This document shows positions 41,251-48,926 of a stretch of 64,000 nucleotides of DNA, piece after piece (position 1 is the stretch's first letter; each line of letters begins with the position of its first letter). This DNA comes from Subtercola sp. PAMC28395 (GTDB lineage: Bacteria; Actinomycetota; Actinomycetes; Actinomycetales; Microbacteriaceae), in assembly GCF_018889995.1 (NCBI RefSeq), contig NZ_CP076547.1:434001-498000 (forward strand), given 5' to 3'. The notes below the pieces were generated by a model that did not search any database, was not told the DNA's origin, and worked only from the letters and a program-made list of their open reading frames with translations. The position numbers and the translations under genes were made by a program.

Positions 41251-43158
41251 TCACCGCACCGAGACCTGCTCCACGTACAGGGCCGAATAGGCGCCCCCGC
41301 GCTCGAGCAGGTCTGCGTGCGTGCCCTTCTCGACGATCAGCCCGTCTTCGATGACGAAGATGACGTCGGCTGACACGACCGTCGAGAGGCGATGTGCGAT
41401 GGCGATGGTGGTGCGCCCCCGCGCTGCCGTGTCAAGCGCTGCCTGGACGATGCGCTCTGAGATCGAGTCGAGGGCGCTCGTCGCCTCGTCGAGAATGAGT
41501 ACAGCTGGGTCTTTGAGCAGAACCCTCGCGATCGCGATGCGCTGTTTCTCGCCGCCCGAGAGACGGTACCCACGCTCCCCCACCATTGTGTCGTACCCGT
41601 CGTCGAAGCTCATGATGCGATCGTGGATGTTCGCCTGCGTCGCCGCTTCTTCGAGTTCGGACTGTGTCGCATCGGGCTTTGCGTAGCGGAGGTTGTCGGC
41701 CACGGTGGCGTGAAAGAGGTAGGTCTCCTGGCTCACGATACCCAGATGCGAAACCAGCGATTCCTGGCGGAGCTCGCGAACGTCCACACCTGCGAAGAGC
41801 ACTCGACCACCCGTGGCTTCGTAGAACCGTGGGATCAGCGAGGAGATCGTCGTCTTTCCTGCGCCCGACGGCCCCACGAACGCCGCGAACTGGCCGGGCT
41901 CGATCTCGAAACTGATTCCACCCAGCGTGGGCCGCGAGGTCGGCGAGGCGTCGGCGTAACGGAAGGAGACGTTCTCGAACGCCACGCTGCCCAGCTGGTC
42001 CGGAACAGGCGAAGCAACGCCAAGAGAATCCGGCGCCGGGCCAGGCACGTCACGAGCATCCGGGCCGTCGACGATCGAGGGCACCAGATCCATGTATTCG
42101 AAGATCCGTGCAAAGAGTGCGCCAGAGGTCTGCAGGTCAAGCGCCACGCGCAGCAGCCCCAGAAGCGGGAACAGCAACCGGGCCTGAACGGTGGTGAAGG
42201 CAACGATCGTGCCTGCTGTGATGTCGGCAGCGCCGTTGTTCAGCAGAAGTCCGGCGACGAGGTAGACGATCGCCGGAATACTCGACAGGAAGATGCTGAC
42301 CATGGCGAAGAACCACTGGCCGCTCATCTGCTGGCTCACCTGCAGGCGAACCTGGTTGTCGTTCTCCTTCGAATAGCGGGCAATCTCGCTGTTCTGACGG
42401 TTGAAACTCTTCGACAGCAGGATGCCCGAAACGCTCAGCGTCTCCTGGGTGATGGCCGTCATGTCAGACAGCGATTCCTGCGTCTTCGTGGCGATCCGCG
42501 CTCGAACCTGGCCTACCTTGCGCTGGGCGATCACGAGGATCGGCATCAGGATGATCGCCACGATCGTCAGCTGCCAATTCAGCAGCAGCATGGCGACGAA
42601 GGCGGCGATCACTGTGACGGTGTTGCCGAGCACGCTCGAGATGGTGTTGGTGAGAACTGCGGCCACACCACCGACATCGTTCTGAAGCCGCGACTGGATG
42701 ACGCCGGTCTTCGTCTTGGTGAAGAAACTGAGTTCCATCGCCTGCAGGTGAGTGAACAGGCTGACACGCATCGCCCCCATGACCTTGTTGCCCACGGTGG
42801 CGGTCAGGTAGGTCTGCCAGACACCGAGCAGCGTCGAGACGACATAGATCACGATCATCAGGGCGATGATGCCGGTCAACACCGGCACATTCGGCCCGCC
42901 GCCCGCGACAGGGAACAACCCGTCGTCGAAGGCTCGCTGCGTGAGCAGCGGCGGCACTACCGAGAGTGCCGCCGCCACCAGAACGAGGATGACCGTCAGT
43001 GCGATCTGTGGCCGATACGGAGCGAACAGTTGGGTGATGCGCCCGAAGAGGTTGTCGACCTTCGGCGCCTGGGCGTTCCGGGCCTTCTGCGCCTGGACGT
43101 CGCCACCGCCCATCAAACCACCGCCACCACCACGACCACCGCGACCCACTGAACTCAT
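41251..43158 (-). CDS. ABC exporter half-transporter (fused membrane and ATPase domains)
   Basis: A 635-aa protein. A six-helix type-I exporter domain covers about residues 50-335, and an ATPase domain about 375-630 with Walker A GPSGAGKTTISSL, signature LSGGEKQRIAIARVLL and Walker B VLILDEATSALDS, followed by the switch IAHRLSTV. The N terminus is Gly-rich (MSSVGRGGRGGGGGLMGGGD). As a half-transporter it should homodimerise and pump lipids, drugs or peptides. A TAGCCT box stands 6 nt before its ATG. Stand-alone, 92 bp from the divergent-free neighbour genes; substrate unknown. Confidence 0.92.
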   Translation of the reverse strand: MSSVGRGGRGGGGGLMGGGDVQAQKARNAQAPKVDNLFGRITQLFAPYRPQIALTVILVLVAAALSVVPPLLTQRAFDDGLFPVAGGGPNVPVLTGIIALMIVIYVVSTLLGVWQTYLTATVGNKVMGAMRVSLFTHLQAMELSFFTKTKTGVIQSRLQNDVGGVAAVLTNTISSVLGNTVTVIAAFVAMLLLNWQLTIVAIILMPILVIAQRKVGQVRARIATKTQESLSDMTAITQETLSVSGILLSKSFNRQNSEIARYSKENDNQVRLQVSQQMSGQWFFAMVSIFLSSIPAIVYLVAGLLLNNGAADITAGTIVAFTTVQARLLFPLLGLLRVALDLQTSGALFARIFEYMDLVPSIVDGPDARDVPGPAPDSLGVASPVPDQLGSVAFENVSFRYADASPTSRPTLGGISFEIEPGQFAAFVGPSGAGKTTISSLIPRFYEATGGRVLFAGVDVRELRQESLVSHLGIVSQETYLFHATVADNLRYAKPDATQSELEEAATQANIHDRIMSFDDGYDTMVGERGYRLSGGEKQRIAIARVLLKDPAVLILDEATSALDSISERIVQAALDTAARGRTTIAIAHRLSTVVSADVIFVIEDGLIVEKGTHADLLERGGAYSALYVEQVSVR

Positions 43159-43164
43159 GGGTTC

Positions 43165-43170
43165 AGGCTA
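43165..43170 (-). promoter_or_regulatory. -10 box TAGCCT of a leaderless promoter (ABC exporter)
   Basis: TAGCCT, 6 nt, then ATG 43158 on the minus strand. Confidence 0.5.
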
Positions 43171-43188
43171 CGCCGCTCTGTGGCCCTG

Positions 43189-44166
43189 TTACCCCTTCGT
43201 CGAGCCTGCCAGCAGTCCACGCACGAAGTAACGCTGAAGGCTGAAGAACACGATCAACGGCACGACCAGCGAGACGAAGGCAGCAGCCGTGAGGCGCTGC
43301 CATTCACTGCCTCGGCTACCGGTGAGCTCGGCAAGTCGCTGGGTCAGAGGCGCCACCTCAGGCGAACCACCCGAGAACACCAGCGCGACGAGCAGGTCAT
43401 TCCACACCCAGAGGAACTGGAAGATGGCGAACGACGCGAGTGCCGGCATCGCGAGCGGAATGATGATCCGCAGGAAGATCTGCCCGTGAGATGCCCCGTC
43501 GACCCGCGCTGCCTCGATCACTTCGCCGGGAACCTGCGAGATGAAGTTGTAGAGCAGGAAGATTGCCAGCGGCAGAGCGAACGCCGTGTGGGCGATCCAC
43601 AACTGCGCGTACGTTCCGGTCGGGATCGGCGGGATGATGGTCGTGCTGCCGATCTGGACACCCTTCGAGAAGAGCTGAAGAAGGGGGATCAGCGCCATCT
43701 GCAGCGGCACGATCTGGAGCGCGAAAACCAGGATGAAGACGACGTCGCGGCCCTTCCACTTCATCCACGAAAAAGCGTAGGCAGCCATCGACGCCAGGAT
43801 CAACGGGAAGATGGTCGCCGGAATGCTGATGGCGATCGAGTTCACGAAATACTGGCCCAGTTGCGGCGCGCTCGACGATGAGGCGAAGAGCACCTCTTTG
43901 TAGTTGTCGAGGGTGAGGCCGGGATTGGTGAAGATCGTCCACCAGCCGGTGGTCTTGATGAGCACCTCGGGGCGGAACGACGACAACAACAGGCCGAAGG
44001 TCGGGATCGTCCAGACGACAGCGATCACCAGGGCCGCAACAGTCGCCCACCGCGACGTGAGGTTCTTCTTGACTCGCGCCGTCTTCGTGGTGGCGGCGAC
44101 ATACTCTTCTTCGAGCGACCGGGTGGCTCCACCCGGGATTGGAAGCTCGACTGGTGCGACGCTCAT
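43189..44166 (-). CDS. Carbohydrate ABC transporter permease (MalG-like)
   Basis: A 325-aa membrane subunit with about six helices after a charged cytosolic N terminus of some 40 residues. The ATPase-contact EAA loop is EVIEAARVDGASHGQIFLRIIIPLAMP (read as EVIEAARVDGA, then GQIFLRIIIPLA). The large loop after helix 1 has SFRPEVLIKTTGWW, typical of MalG-type permeases. It overlaps the other permease gene by 4 bp. Works with the permease and binding protein upstream as a CUT1 sugar importer; no ATPase gene is nearby. Confidence 0.94.
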   Translation of the reverse strand: MSVAPVELPIPGGATRSLEEEYVAATTKTARVKKNLTSRWATVAALVIAVVWTIPTFGLLLSSFRPEVLIKTTGWWTIFTNPGLTLDNYKEVLFASSSSAPQLGQYFVNSIAISIPATIFPLILASMAAYAFSWMKWKGRDVVFILVFALQIVPLQMALIPLLQLFSKGVQIGSTTIIPPIPTGTYAQLWIAHTAFALPLAIFLLYNFISQVPGEVIEAARVDGASHGQIFLRIIIPLAMPALASFAIFQFLWVWNDLLVALVFSGGSPEVAPLTQRLAELTGSRGSEWQRLTAAAFVSLVVPLIVFFSLQRYFVRGLLAGSTKG

Positions 44167-45134
44167 CGGATCTCCCTCTGCTTGCGCAAGACTCTCACGT
44201 TGTAAATGACGATCGGCAGAACCAGCACGAACAGGATCAACGCCAGTGCTGAGCCCCGCCCCGGTTCACCAGCACGGAAGGCCTGGGTGTACATCTCGTT
44301 GGCGAGCACGCTGGTGTCGAAGTTTCCGGCTGTCATCGTTCGCACGATGTCGAAGACCTTCAGTGTGGCGATCGAGATGGTCGTCACGACCACGACGAGC
44401 GAGCTCTGGATGCCCGGGATGGTCACGTTCGTGAACCGCTGCCAGGCGTTGGTGCCGTCGAGCTGGGCCGCTTCGATGATCTCCGTGGGAACGCCCTTGA
44501 TCGCGGCGGAGAGCACCACCATTGCGAACCCGGTCTGGATCCAGACCATGACGACGATCAGCAGCAGAGTGTTCGCAGGAACGGACTGCAACCACTGCAC
44601 AGGCTCACCGCCCAGCCACACGACGATCTGGTTCAGGAGCCCGATCTGGTTGACACCCGTGGGCCGATACTCGTACACGAACTTCCAGATGATGCTCGCG
44701 CCGACGAATGAGATCGCCATCGGCATGAAGACAAGCGCCTTGAAGTAGCGCTCACCGCGGGACTTGTCGATGAAGACCGCGTAGGCGAGGCCGATCGCGG
44801 TCGCGGCCAGCGGAGTCAGGATGACCCAGATGATCGTGTTGCGAAGACTCACGAGGGAGTCAGGCTGGGTGAACACCCACACGAAGTTCTCGCCACCGAT
44901 GAAGTTGCCCTTGCCGTCGAAAAGCGAGGCGATCGCCGTTCTGATGGCCGGATAGACAAGACCGATGATGAGGAAGAGGAACGCCGGAGTCACGAAACCG
45001 ATGAGTTGAACGACATCTTTTCGCTTTTTCGGTGCCCGGTCGATGAGGAACAGCAGTAGTCCGATCACTGCGGCGAAAGCCGCAAGTGCCACTACTACTT
45101 GAACGATTTTGTTGATTAGGTCGGTGGTTGTCAT
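44163..45134 (-). CDS. Sugar ABC transporter permease (MalF-like)
   Basis: A 323-aa membrane subunit with about seven helices; the EAA loop is EIIEAAQLDGTNAWQRF followed by VTIPGI. N-terminal helix followed by a cytosolic RAPKKRKDVVQ stretch, as in MalF-like proteins. It pairs with the MalG-like subunit (4-bp overlap). A long hairpin separates it from the binding-protein gene 102 bp upstream, likely to tune expression of the permeases relative to the binding protein. Confidence 0.94.
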   Translation of the reverse strand: MTTTDLINKIVQVVVALAAFAAVIGLLLFLIDRAPKKRKDVVQLIGFVTPAFLFLIIGLVYPAIRTAIASLFDGKGNFIGGENFVWVFTQPDSLVSLRNTIIWVILTPLAATAIGLAYAVFIDKSRGERYFKALVFMPMAISFVGASIIWKFVYEYRPTGVNQIGLLNQIVVWLGGEPVQWLQSVPANTLLLIVVMVWIQTGFAMVVLSAAIKGVPTEIIEAAQLDGTNAWQRFTNVTIPGIQSSLVVVVTTISIATLKVFDIVRTMTAGNFDTSVLANEMYTQAFRAGEPGRGSALALILFVLVLPIVIYNVRVLRKQREIR

Positions 45135-45168
45135 GGCTCACCCCTTTAGATACGTCTTTGGACCAAAG

Positions 45169-45214
45169 CGAGATTGCTGCGCGGCACCTCTGAGGGTACC
45201 GCGCAGCAATCTCG
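45169..45214 (-). promoter_or_regulatory. Long intercistronic hairpin between sugar-binding protein and permease genes
   Basis: CGAGATTGCTGCGCGGCACC (45169-45188) pairs with its complement at 45195-45214 with a single mismatch and a 6-nt loop: a 20-bp stem. It has no U-tract, so it is more likely a partial terminator or an mRNA-protecting hairpin, as between malE and malF. Confidence 0.65.
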
Positions 45215-45235
45215 TGTGCACTGGTTAGTGAGTTG

Positions 45236-46591
45236 CTACTTTGTCGGCCAGGTTGACTGGATGAACTCGGTCACCGTCTGGGTGCTGTCACCGTTGATCC
45301 AGTTGACAATGCCCTTCCAGAAGGAGTTCGAGCCGACGGCGGCGGGCATCAGGTCAGACGCGTCGAACCGGAACGTGGTGTTCGGGTCCTGCAGGATCTT
45401 GATGCTCTGCACGGCCAGGGGCGACTGGGCGTTCGCGGGGTCGAGACCCTTGTTCGCGCTGATCACACCACCGAGCTTGACGCGGTTGTTGGCCCACAGT
45501 GCGCTGGAGAGGTACGTCTGCACTGCGGTGATCTGGTCGCTCGTCTTGAACGCGCCGACGAGCTCGCCACCACCGGTGACAGCCTGGGCTCCACCTGCAG
45601 CTGCAGGAGGCATGAGGAAGCCGTAGACGTCTCCGTCTTCAGCGACCTTCGTGCCCTTGGGCCACTGTGCCTCGTAGAACGAAGCCTGGTGCATCATGGC
45701 GCACTGGCTCTGGAGGATCGGCAGACCGGCGTCCTGGAAGGTCGTCGAGTTGACGCTGGTCACGTCGCCGAAGCCGGCGTTCACGTAGGCCGGGTTCTTC
45801 AGGAAGTTGCCGACGTAGTCGAATGCCTTCGTGATCTGCGGGTCGGTGAACTTGACATCGTTGGTGACCCACTTGTCGTAGACGTCAGGGCCTGACTGGC
45901 GAAGCACGACGTCTTCGATCCAGTCGGTGCCCGGCCATCCACTGGCCTCACCCGATGCGAAACCTGCACACCACGGCTTGGCTTTGCCGTCGGCCGCGAT
46001 CTTGGCGGTCAGGGTGTTCAGCTCGTCGAGGGTCTTCGGGATGGTGTAGCCGTTGCTCTTGAAGAACGTCGGCGAGTACCAGATGTAGCCCTTGACGCTG
46101 GCCATCAGCGGTGCACCGTAGAAGGTGCCATCGACGGTGCCGTACTTCTTCCAGTCAGCAGACCAGTTCTTGTCGACGTTGTCGGAGACCGACTGGGGTG
46201 CTGGCTTGAGGTAGCCACCGGCCACCATCGAGGCGAGCAGGCCCGGCTGCGGGAAGATCGCGAGGTCGGGCGGGTTGCCACCCTGTGCGCGAACGTTGAT
46301 CTGGGTCTCGAACTCCTGGCTGCCCTCGTACTTGATGGTGATTCCGGTGCACTTCTCGAAATCGGCCCAGGACTGGTTCAGCTGGTCTGCCTCGACGTCG
46401 ACGATCGTCGAGTAGATGCTCACCGTGGGTGAACCGGTGAAGGTGCCGTAGCTTGCGTAGTGTTCGCAACCTGCTGCGGCAGTGCCGCCAGACGAAGCCG
46501 GCGCGTCACCGGTACAGCCTGTCAGCGCAAGACCCAGAACGGCCAAGCCTGCCAGAGGGATGATCACTCGCTTGTCACGGGTGAGTCTCAT
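45236..46591 (-). CDS. Sugar-binding lipoprotein of a CUT1 ABC importer
   Basis: A 451-aa extracellular solute-binding protein (family 1). The signal peptide ends in the lipobox LALTGC (Cys about residue 23). Typical stretches are ADFEKCTGITIKYEGSQEFETQI, PDLAIFPQPGLLASM and AGFASGEASGWPGTDWIEDVV. ATG 46591 is chosen for the AGGAGG 7 nt upstream; a start at 46714 would give a non-cleavable Arg-rich leader. A LacI-type site lies in its upstream region, so it is probably repressed in the absence of sugar. Substrate not determinable from sequence; likely an oligosaccharide. Confidence 0.95.
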   Translation of the reverse strand: MRLTRDKRVIIPLAGLAVLGLALTGCTGDAPASSGGTAAAGCEHYASYGTFTGSPTVSIYSTIVDVEADQLNQSWADFEKCTGITIKYEGSQEFETQINVRAQGGNPPDLAIFPQPGLLASMVAGGYLKPAPQSVSDNVDKNWSADWKKYGTVDGTFYGAPLMASVKGYIWYSPTFFKSNGYTIPKTLDELNTLTAKIAADGKAKPWCAGFASGEASGWPGTDWIEDVVLRQSGPDVYDKWVTNDVKFTDPQITKAFDYVGNFLKNPAYVNAGFGDVTSVNSTTFQDAGLPILQSQCAMMHQASFYEAQWPKGTKVAEDGDVYGFLMPPAAAGGAQAVTGGGELVGAFKTSDQITAVQTYLSSALWANNRVKLGGVISANKGLDPANAQSPLAVQSIKILQDPNTTFRFDASDLMPAAVGSNSFWKGIVNWINGDSTQTVTEFIQSTWPTK

Positions 46592-46651
46592 GGATTTCCT
46601 CCTCATTGAGTACGGTTGGGAAGCACGCGAACCGCGGTTGTTATCGAAATA

Positions 46652-46663
46652 GCAAGCGCTTCC
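46652..46663. promoter_or_regulatory. LacI-family operator-like palindrome GCAAGCGCTTCC
   Basis: The core AAGCGCTT at 46654-46661 is a perfect 8-bp palindrome of the kind bound by LacI/MalR/CebR regulators. It lies 60 bp before the binding-protein ATG, near a possible TTGTCA -35. No lacI-type gene is in the window. Confidence 0.55.
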
Positions 46664-46785
46664 AGTGACAAACACTAAGCGCCTTGGCGGCTTGGGGCAA
46701 GCCCGTTTCGGCATTTATCCGACCCGTTGCCGAATCGTTATCTGGGAGACTACACAGTAAATGATCGCGCTCTCATCCGCAAGAC

Positions 46786-46821
46786 AAAAGGGGCGCCAGG
46801 GTTTTCACCCTGACGCCCCTT
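46786..46821 (-). terminator. Intrinsic terminator of rplJL
   Basis: A 14-bp stem (AAGGGGCGTCAGGG with its near-complement), 6-nt loop and TTTTGT tail on the minus strand, 21 bp after the rplL stop. It keeps ribosomal transcription out of the sugar importer. Confidence 0.85.
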
Positions 46822-46842
46822 CGTGAGAGCTGTGAAGCGGAG

Positions 46843-47226
46843 TTACTTGAGGGTAACCGTCGCGCCGGCTGCCTGCAGCTGGGCGACTGCCTTGTCGGCA
46901 GCTTCCTTGTTGACGCCTTCGAGAACAGGCTTGGGTGCTCCGTCAACGAGTGCCTTCGCCTCACCGAGGCCGAGGCTGGTGATAGCGCGCACCTCCTTGA
47001 TGACCTGGATCTTCTTCTCGCCAGCGGCCTCGAGGATGACGTCGAACGCCGTCTTCTCTTCGACCTCTTCGACGGCCGCAGCAGCGCCACCGGCAGCAGC
47101 GACTGCCACGGGAGCAGCAGCGGTGACCTCGAAGACCTCTTCGAACTTCTTCACGAACTCGCTGAGCTCAATGAGCGTGAGCTCCTTGAAGGCATCGATG
47201 AGCTCGTCTTGTGACAGCTTTGCCAT
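46843..47226 (-). CDS. rplL: 50S ribosomal protein bL12 (L7/L12)
   Basis: The 127-aa stalk protein: an N-terminal dimer domain ([25 protein letters not shown]), a flexible Ala-rich hinge, and a C-terminal domain ([41 protein letters not shown], read in parts) that recruits translation factors. It follows rplJ by 78 bp with a GGAG site, and ends at a strong terminator. Length and sequence are normal. Confidence 0.98.
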   Translation of the reverse strand: MAKLSQDELIDAFKELTLIELSEFVKKFEEVFEVTAAAPVAVAAAGGAAAAVEEVEEKTAFDVILEAAGEKKIQVIKEVRAITSLGLGEAKALVDGAPKPVLEGVNKEAADKAVAQLQAAGATVTLK

Positions 47227-47304
47227 TTTTTTCTCCTTGTGTTGGTTTGTGTTTACTACCGACGGTCAGGTGCGACTCGCGTGCGGAATGCACGGGGTCA
47301 CAAC

Positions 47305-47820
47305 CTAGTTGCCGGACTCCTGCTTCTCGCGCAGCGCCTCGACCGTGCGAACGGCCTTCGAGAGCGGTGCGTTGAACAGATAGGCGACACCGAACAGCGA
47401 AGCCTTGGCGGCACCGGCGAACTTCGCCAGCAACACCTCCCGGCTTTCGAGGTCGGCGAGCTTGGTGACCTCTTCAGCGGTCAGCGGGTTACCGTCGAAG
47501 TAACCGCCCTTCACGCTCAGAAGAGGGTTTGCCTTGGCAAAGTCGCGCAGAGCCTTTGCCACGGTCACGGGGTCACCGTGAACGAAAGCGATAGCGGAAG
47601 GACCCACCAGTTCGTCGTCAAACGAAGTGATGCCGGCCTTGTTGGCCGCGATCTTGGTCAGCGTGTTCTTTACCACGGCGTAGGTGGCGTGCTCACTGAT
47701 CGAACGGCGCAGCTTTGTCAGCTGCGCAACAGTGAGACCGCGGTACTCAGTAAGCAGAACGGCGGTCGAGCTCTCGAAAAGTTCGGAGAGTTCGGCAACC
47801 GTGGCTTCTTTGTTCGCCAT
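47305..47820 (-). CDS. rplJ: 50S ribosomal protein uL10
   Basis: The 171-aa base of the ribosomal stalk, on which L12 dimers assemble. Typical text: [30 protein letters not shown] at the N terminus, NTLTKIAA, and [22 protein letters not shown] stands before ATG 47820. Expression is probably feedback-regulated by free L10/L12 binding to the long leader upstream. Confidence 0.98.
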   Translation of the reverse strand: MANKEATVAELSELFESSTAVLLTEYRGLTVAQLTKLRRSISEHATYAVVKNTLTKIAANKAGITSFDDELVGPSAIAFVHGDPVTVAKALRDFAKANPLLSVKGGYFDGNPLTAEEVTKLADLESREVLLAKFAGAAKASLFGVAYLFNAPLSKAVRTVEALREKQESGN

Positions 47821-47882
47821 GGCGCTCCTTGGATAAATAGTTTTCGTTGAAAAACTGTGCTGGGCAGCCCCGGTAACACAAC

Positions 47883-47914
47883 AAAAAAAGCTCCGGCACA
47901 GGAGTGCGGAGCTT
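47883..47914 (-). terminator. Intrinsic terminator (attenuator) in the rplJ leader
   Basis: Minus strand: AAGCTCCG, 11-nt loop, CGGAGCTT, then TTTTT. It lies about 60 bp before rplJ, where an attenuator of an L10 leader is expected; it would also stop read-through from the DUF2071 gene. Confidence 0.8.
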
Positions 47915-48070
47915 GGATTTCAGCTGGCATGGATGACCGTGGTCATTCACAACCCGAAGAAACTGACTTCGAACACCTGCGCGGGCTTCGCTTCTGCGAA
48001 ACTTCGACCGGAGCACACGTCTTCGTTCTCACGAATCTGCGCACACCGATGACCAGCGGTCTTTGGCTTC
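47915..48070 (-). ncRNA. Ribosomal protein L10 leader
   Basis: The 257-bp gap before rplJ holds the conserved-looking CCAAAGACCGCTGGTC near its 5' end (48068-48053), several helices, then the terminator. A -10 TAGTCT (48080-48075) with TTGCGT 18 nt upstream fits a start just before it. This agrees with the L10 leader, which binds L10(L12)4 to repress rplJL. Confidence 0.65.
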
Positions 48071-48074
48071 GTAC

Positions 48075-48104
48075 AGACTAGCCTGTCGTGACCCCGGCAC
48101 GCAA
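48075..48104 (-). promoter_or_regulatory. Probable rplJL promoter
   Basis: TTGCGT (48104-48099), 18-bp spacer, TAGTCT (48080-48075) on the minus strand; it overlaps the stop codon of the DUF2071 gene. Confidence 0.45.
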
Positions 48105-48830
48105 CTCGCCGGCGTTGAAAGGCTGGGGGCGACCGAAGATGGCGTCCACTCCGGTGGAGAACAGCACAGAGTCGGGCGGCCTGTTGGCCACACCCGGGAG
48201 CCCCGCGCGGGTGATGAGCGTGTCTGAGAAGTCGAGCAGCTCCGCCTGCTGCAACGGCCACGGCTGGTGGTTGTTCGGCAGGTAGAGCGTTCGGCCGAGG
48301 TGCCTTGAGAACAGCGCCCAGCGGGCGGTGAGAAAGTCGGCCAGGGCATCCGGATGCTCGATGCGGGCGCCCGGCCGCACCGACACTGCAGAGTCGACCT
48401 CACCCCGGGGAGTCGAATGCCTGCGCGAGGTGTACACGATCGTTCCCCCGGTCTTGCGAACGCGCATGTGCGACCAGATGTACGGGAGCCCGAACGCCAC
48501 TCGTGCGCCGAGGACTGCCGCGAGTCGCTCGGCCTCGAGCGAGAGGAAGACGACTCCCCGACGCCCCTCTGCGTCGCGCGCATAGAGGCGCACGTTGGTC
48601 TCGTGGAACGTTCCGTAGAACGGGAGTGCCGGGGAGGGGCCGAACTGCGTGTTGCGAAGCGTGAACGGCACCAGGCCTACCCACGAGCTTCCGTCGAACT
48701 CATCGGGAACGATTCCCGCGGGCATGAGGGAGGCAGCGACTGCGCTGTCGATGCGCCAGTGGAGAAAGGTGAGGTTGCGCCACTGCTGGCGCAGGATCGG
48801 GCGGGTGATGGCGTGCGGAGAGGAACTCAC
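48078..48830 (-). CDS. DUF2071 (YqjF-like) family protein
   Basis: A 250-aa soluble protein with family features LRQQWRNLTFLHWRID at the start, DGSSWVGLVPFTLRNT, FHETNVRLYARDAEGRRGVVFLSLEA, and GLPYIWSHMRV. The family is widespread in actinobacteria and Bacillus (YqjF) and of uncertain function; structurally related to acetoacetate decarboxylase. GTG 48830 is chosen: homology begins there and CAGAAT stands 6 nt upstream; 48893 is a longer alternative. Confidence 0.88.
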   Translation of the reverse strand: MSSSPHAITRPILRQQWRNLTFLHWRIDSAVAASLMPAGIVPDEFDGSSWVGLVPFTLRNTQFGPSPALPFYGTFHETNVRLYARDAEGRRGVVFLSLEAERLAAVLGARVAFGLPYIWSHMRVRKTGGTIVYTSRRHSTPRGEVDSAVSVRPGARIEHPDALADFLTARWALFSRHLGRTLYLPNNHQPWPLQQAELLDFSDTLITRAGLPGVANRPPDSVLFSTGVDAIFGRPQPFNAGELRAGVTTG

Positions 48831-48836
48831 GGAACC

Positions 48837-48842
48837 ATTCTG
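48837..48842 (-). promoter_or_regulatory. -10 box CAGAAT of a leaderless promoter (DUF2071 gene)
   Basis: CAGAAT, 6 nt, then GTG 48830 on the minus strand. Confidence 0.45.
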
Positions 48843-48926
48843 TACCTGTGGCGCGTGATCGGTATCGTCATCGAGATGCGCCGGGACGATCATCCTGCCC
48901 GTGCGGCGGCCCGCGCACCGGCCACG

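Noticed and set aside
41623..43152. 509-codon open frame opposite the ABC exporter
   Set aside because: Its composition (Arg, Asp, His, Gln) is typical of reverse-strand reading; the exporter on the other strand has all ABC motifs.
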